Shown piece by piece: positions 40,628-41,350 of a stretch of DNA of 41,350 nt (position 1 is its first letter; the number at the start of each line of letters is the position of its first letter). A model generated the notes under the pieces. That model was not told the DNA's origin. It did not search any database and saw only the letters and a program-made list of their open reading frames with translations. This stretch comes from Elusimicrobia bacterium GWA2_56_46 (lineage in GTDB: Bacteria > Elusimicrobiota > Elusimicrobia > Elusimicrobiales > UBA9959): positions 1 through 41,350 of the forward strand of contig MGTT01000001.1 in assembly GCA_001799575.1 (NCBI GenBank). Direction: 5' to 3'. The translations under genes and the position numbers were made by a program.

Positions 40628-41299
40628 ATGTCTATAGTTCTGAAAAATATTGAAAAGCGGGTAGAATCAGCGGTAGCGCATTATTGGAAAACACTGGCCA
40701 CCCAATCTAAAAAACAATCGGCGGGAGACGCTGATCGCGGTGGACGTGCGTCTGTGACGGGCGGGAAACAGATGGATGGATTCTGCCGCTTAATTGAGCA
40801 GGTTTTAATCGACAATGGAATGTCCAGGGAAAATATCTATTTCGATAAAAAGCTTGAGCTTCCAGGTTTTTTTAGACCGACTAAAAAATGGGATATATTG
40901 GTGGTTTATAAAAACACGCTTGTCGCCGCAATGGAATTCAAATCTCAAAAAGGTCCGTCTTTTGGCAACAACCTTAACAATCGTTCCGAGGAAGCTATCG
41001 GGACGGCGCAGGATTTATGGACGGCTTTCCGCGAAGGGGCTTTTGACAAGAGCCATCGGCCCTGGTTGGGCTGGCTTATGTTGATCGAGGATTGCCCGGC
41101 TTCTCGCACTCCGGTTTCAGTTTCGGAACCGCACTTTCCGGTTTTCCCGGAATTTAAGAATACGTCATACATGATGCGTTATGAGCAGCTTCTGCGGAAG
41201 CTTGTGCGCGAAAGGCTGTATGATTCCTCCGCATTATTGGCTTCCACCGAGAAACAGGGGATGTTCCGTCCCACGTACTTAGCCCCAGTTTTGGCGTAG
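40628..41299 (+). CDS. Type II restriction endonuclease, PaeR7I/XhoI family
   Basis: A 223-residue DNA endonuclease closely matching PaeR7I, an XhoI isoschizomer (CTCGAG); PaeR7I itself has about 246 residues, so this copy is near full length. Shared blocks include GGKQMDGF (45-52), LPGFFRPTKKWDILVVYKN (78-96), AAMEFKSQKGPSFGNNLNNR (100-119) and EEAIGTAQDL (121-130). The PD-(D/E)xK catalytic set is Asp89 ... Glu103-X-Lys105. GGGG lies before the ATG at 40628; an in-frame GTG at 40595 would add 11 residues. DNA here is visibly more AT-rich than its neighbours, suggesting transfer. No cognate methyltransferase is in the window; it could lie beyond the right edge. Confidence 0.9.
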   Translation: MSIVLKNIEKRVESAVAHYWKTLATQSKKQSAGDADRGGRASVTGGKQMDGFCRLIEQVLIDNGMSRENIYFDKKLELPGFFRPTKKWDILVVYKNTLVAAMEFKSQKGPSFGNNLNNRSEEAIGTAQDLWTAFREGAFDKSHRPWLGWLMLIEDCPASRTPVSVSEPHFPVFPEFKNTSYMMRYEQLLRKLVRERLYDSSALLASTEKQGMFRPTYLAPVLA

Positions 41300-41301
41300 T
41301 A

Positions 41302-41347
41302 AATCCCACATAACCGGACCCACTTAAGGGTGGGCCAATCCCACATA
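41302..41347. repeat. Direct repeat at the right edge, period 35
   Basis: AATCCCACATA occurs at 41302-41312 and again at 41337-41347. The bases between can fold (GGACCCAC with GTGGGCC, one bulge). The window ends three bases later, so whether the repeat continues cannot be seen. Confidence 0.45.
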
Positions 41348-41350
41348 CCT

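Noticed and set aside
41302-41347. Insertion-sequence end or attachment site at the right edge
   Set aside because: Only one short direct repeat is visible and no transposase or integrase gene is in the window; the evidence stops at the edge.

Overview
The window comes from a GC-rich diderm (Gram-negative) bacterium. Two TolC-type outer-membrane channels, an RND pump, an OmpA-domain protein and apolipoprotein N-acyltransferase all imply an outer membrane. I cannot fix the phylum from sequence alone. The mix of genes (tandem clostripain-like proteases, an animal/plant-type alanine aminotransferase, several stand-alone response regulators) would fit Elusimicrobiota or a related lineage, but that is only a guess. 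Most of the DNA is ordinary, densely packed chromosomal genes. I see no tRNA, rRNA, insertion sequence, phage module or CRISPR array.

Layout. 1-567 has no recognisable gene but carries hairpins, including an 18-bp perfect inverted repeat. 568-7449 (minus strand) holds a secreted polysaccharide deacetylase, an efflux operon (thioredoxin, TolC, RND permease) and an ECF sigma factor. 7574-8779 (plus) holds a half-size EamA transporter and a small secreted protein, ended by a strong terminator. 8878-12012 (minus) holds an alanine aminotransferase, a holin-like membrane protein, a response regulator and an OmpA-domain protein. 12113-25842 (plus) holds gpmI, a DUF167 protein, an envelope thiol-redox operon (DsbA-like, MauE-like, unknown), a response regulator, an unknown membrane protein, UDP-glucose dehydrogenase plus UDP-glucuronate decarboxylase (a route to UDP-xylose), then a large sensor protein next to DUF485 and an ActP-type acetate symporter, and a phosphoesterase. 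25833-30090 (minus) is a complete MacAB-TolC-like operon. 30208-33026 (minus) holds two paralogous secreted clostripain-family proteases, each with its own promoter. 33211-40368 (minus) runs secA, lnt, a histone-deacetylase-like amidohydrolase and a hybrid histidine kinase. 40628-41299 (plus) is a PaeR7I/XhoI-type restriction endonuclease at the right edge, in more AT-rich DNA.

Most interesting points. (1) A 967-residue membrane sensor joins Cache, two PAS domains, a CBS pair and a GlnD-like nucleotidyltransferase module (DUF294) in one chain beside an acetate symporter; it has no kinase or cyclase output. (2) Several junctions carry degenerate 7-bp tandem repeats, at three of them as two arms in opposite orientation, and one arm has become the coding start of lnt. 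(3) I found no CTCGAG (the expected target of the PaeR7I-type enzyme) anywhere in the window, although near-miss hexamers are common. (4) The MacA-like adaptor lacks the coiled-coil hairpin, and the RND operon has no adaptor gene at all. (5) The two clostripain genes share promoter architecture and a TGGGTCT box just upstream of -35.
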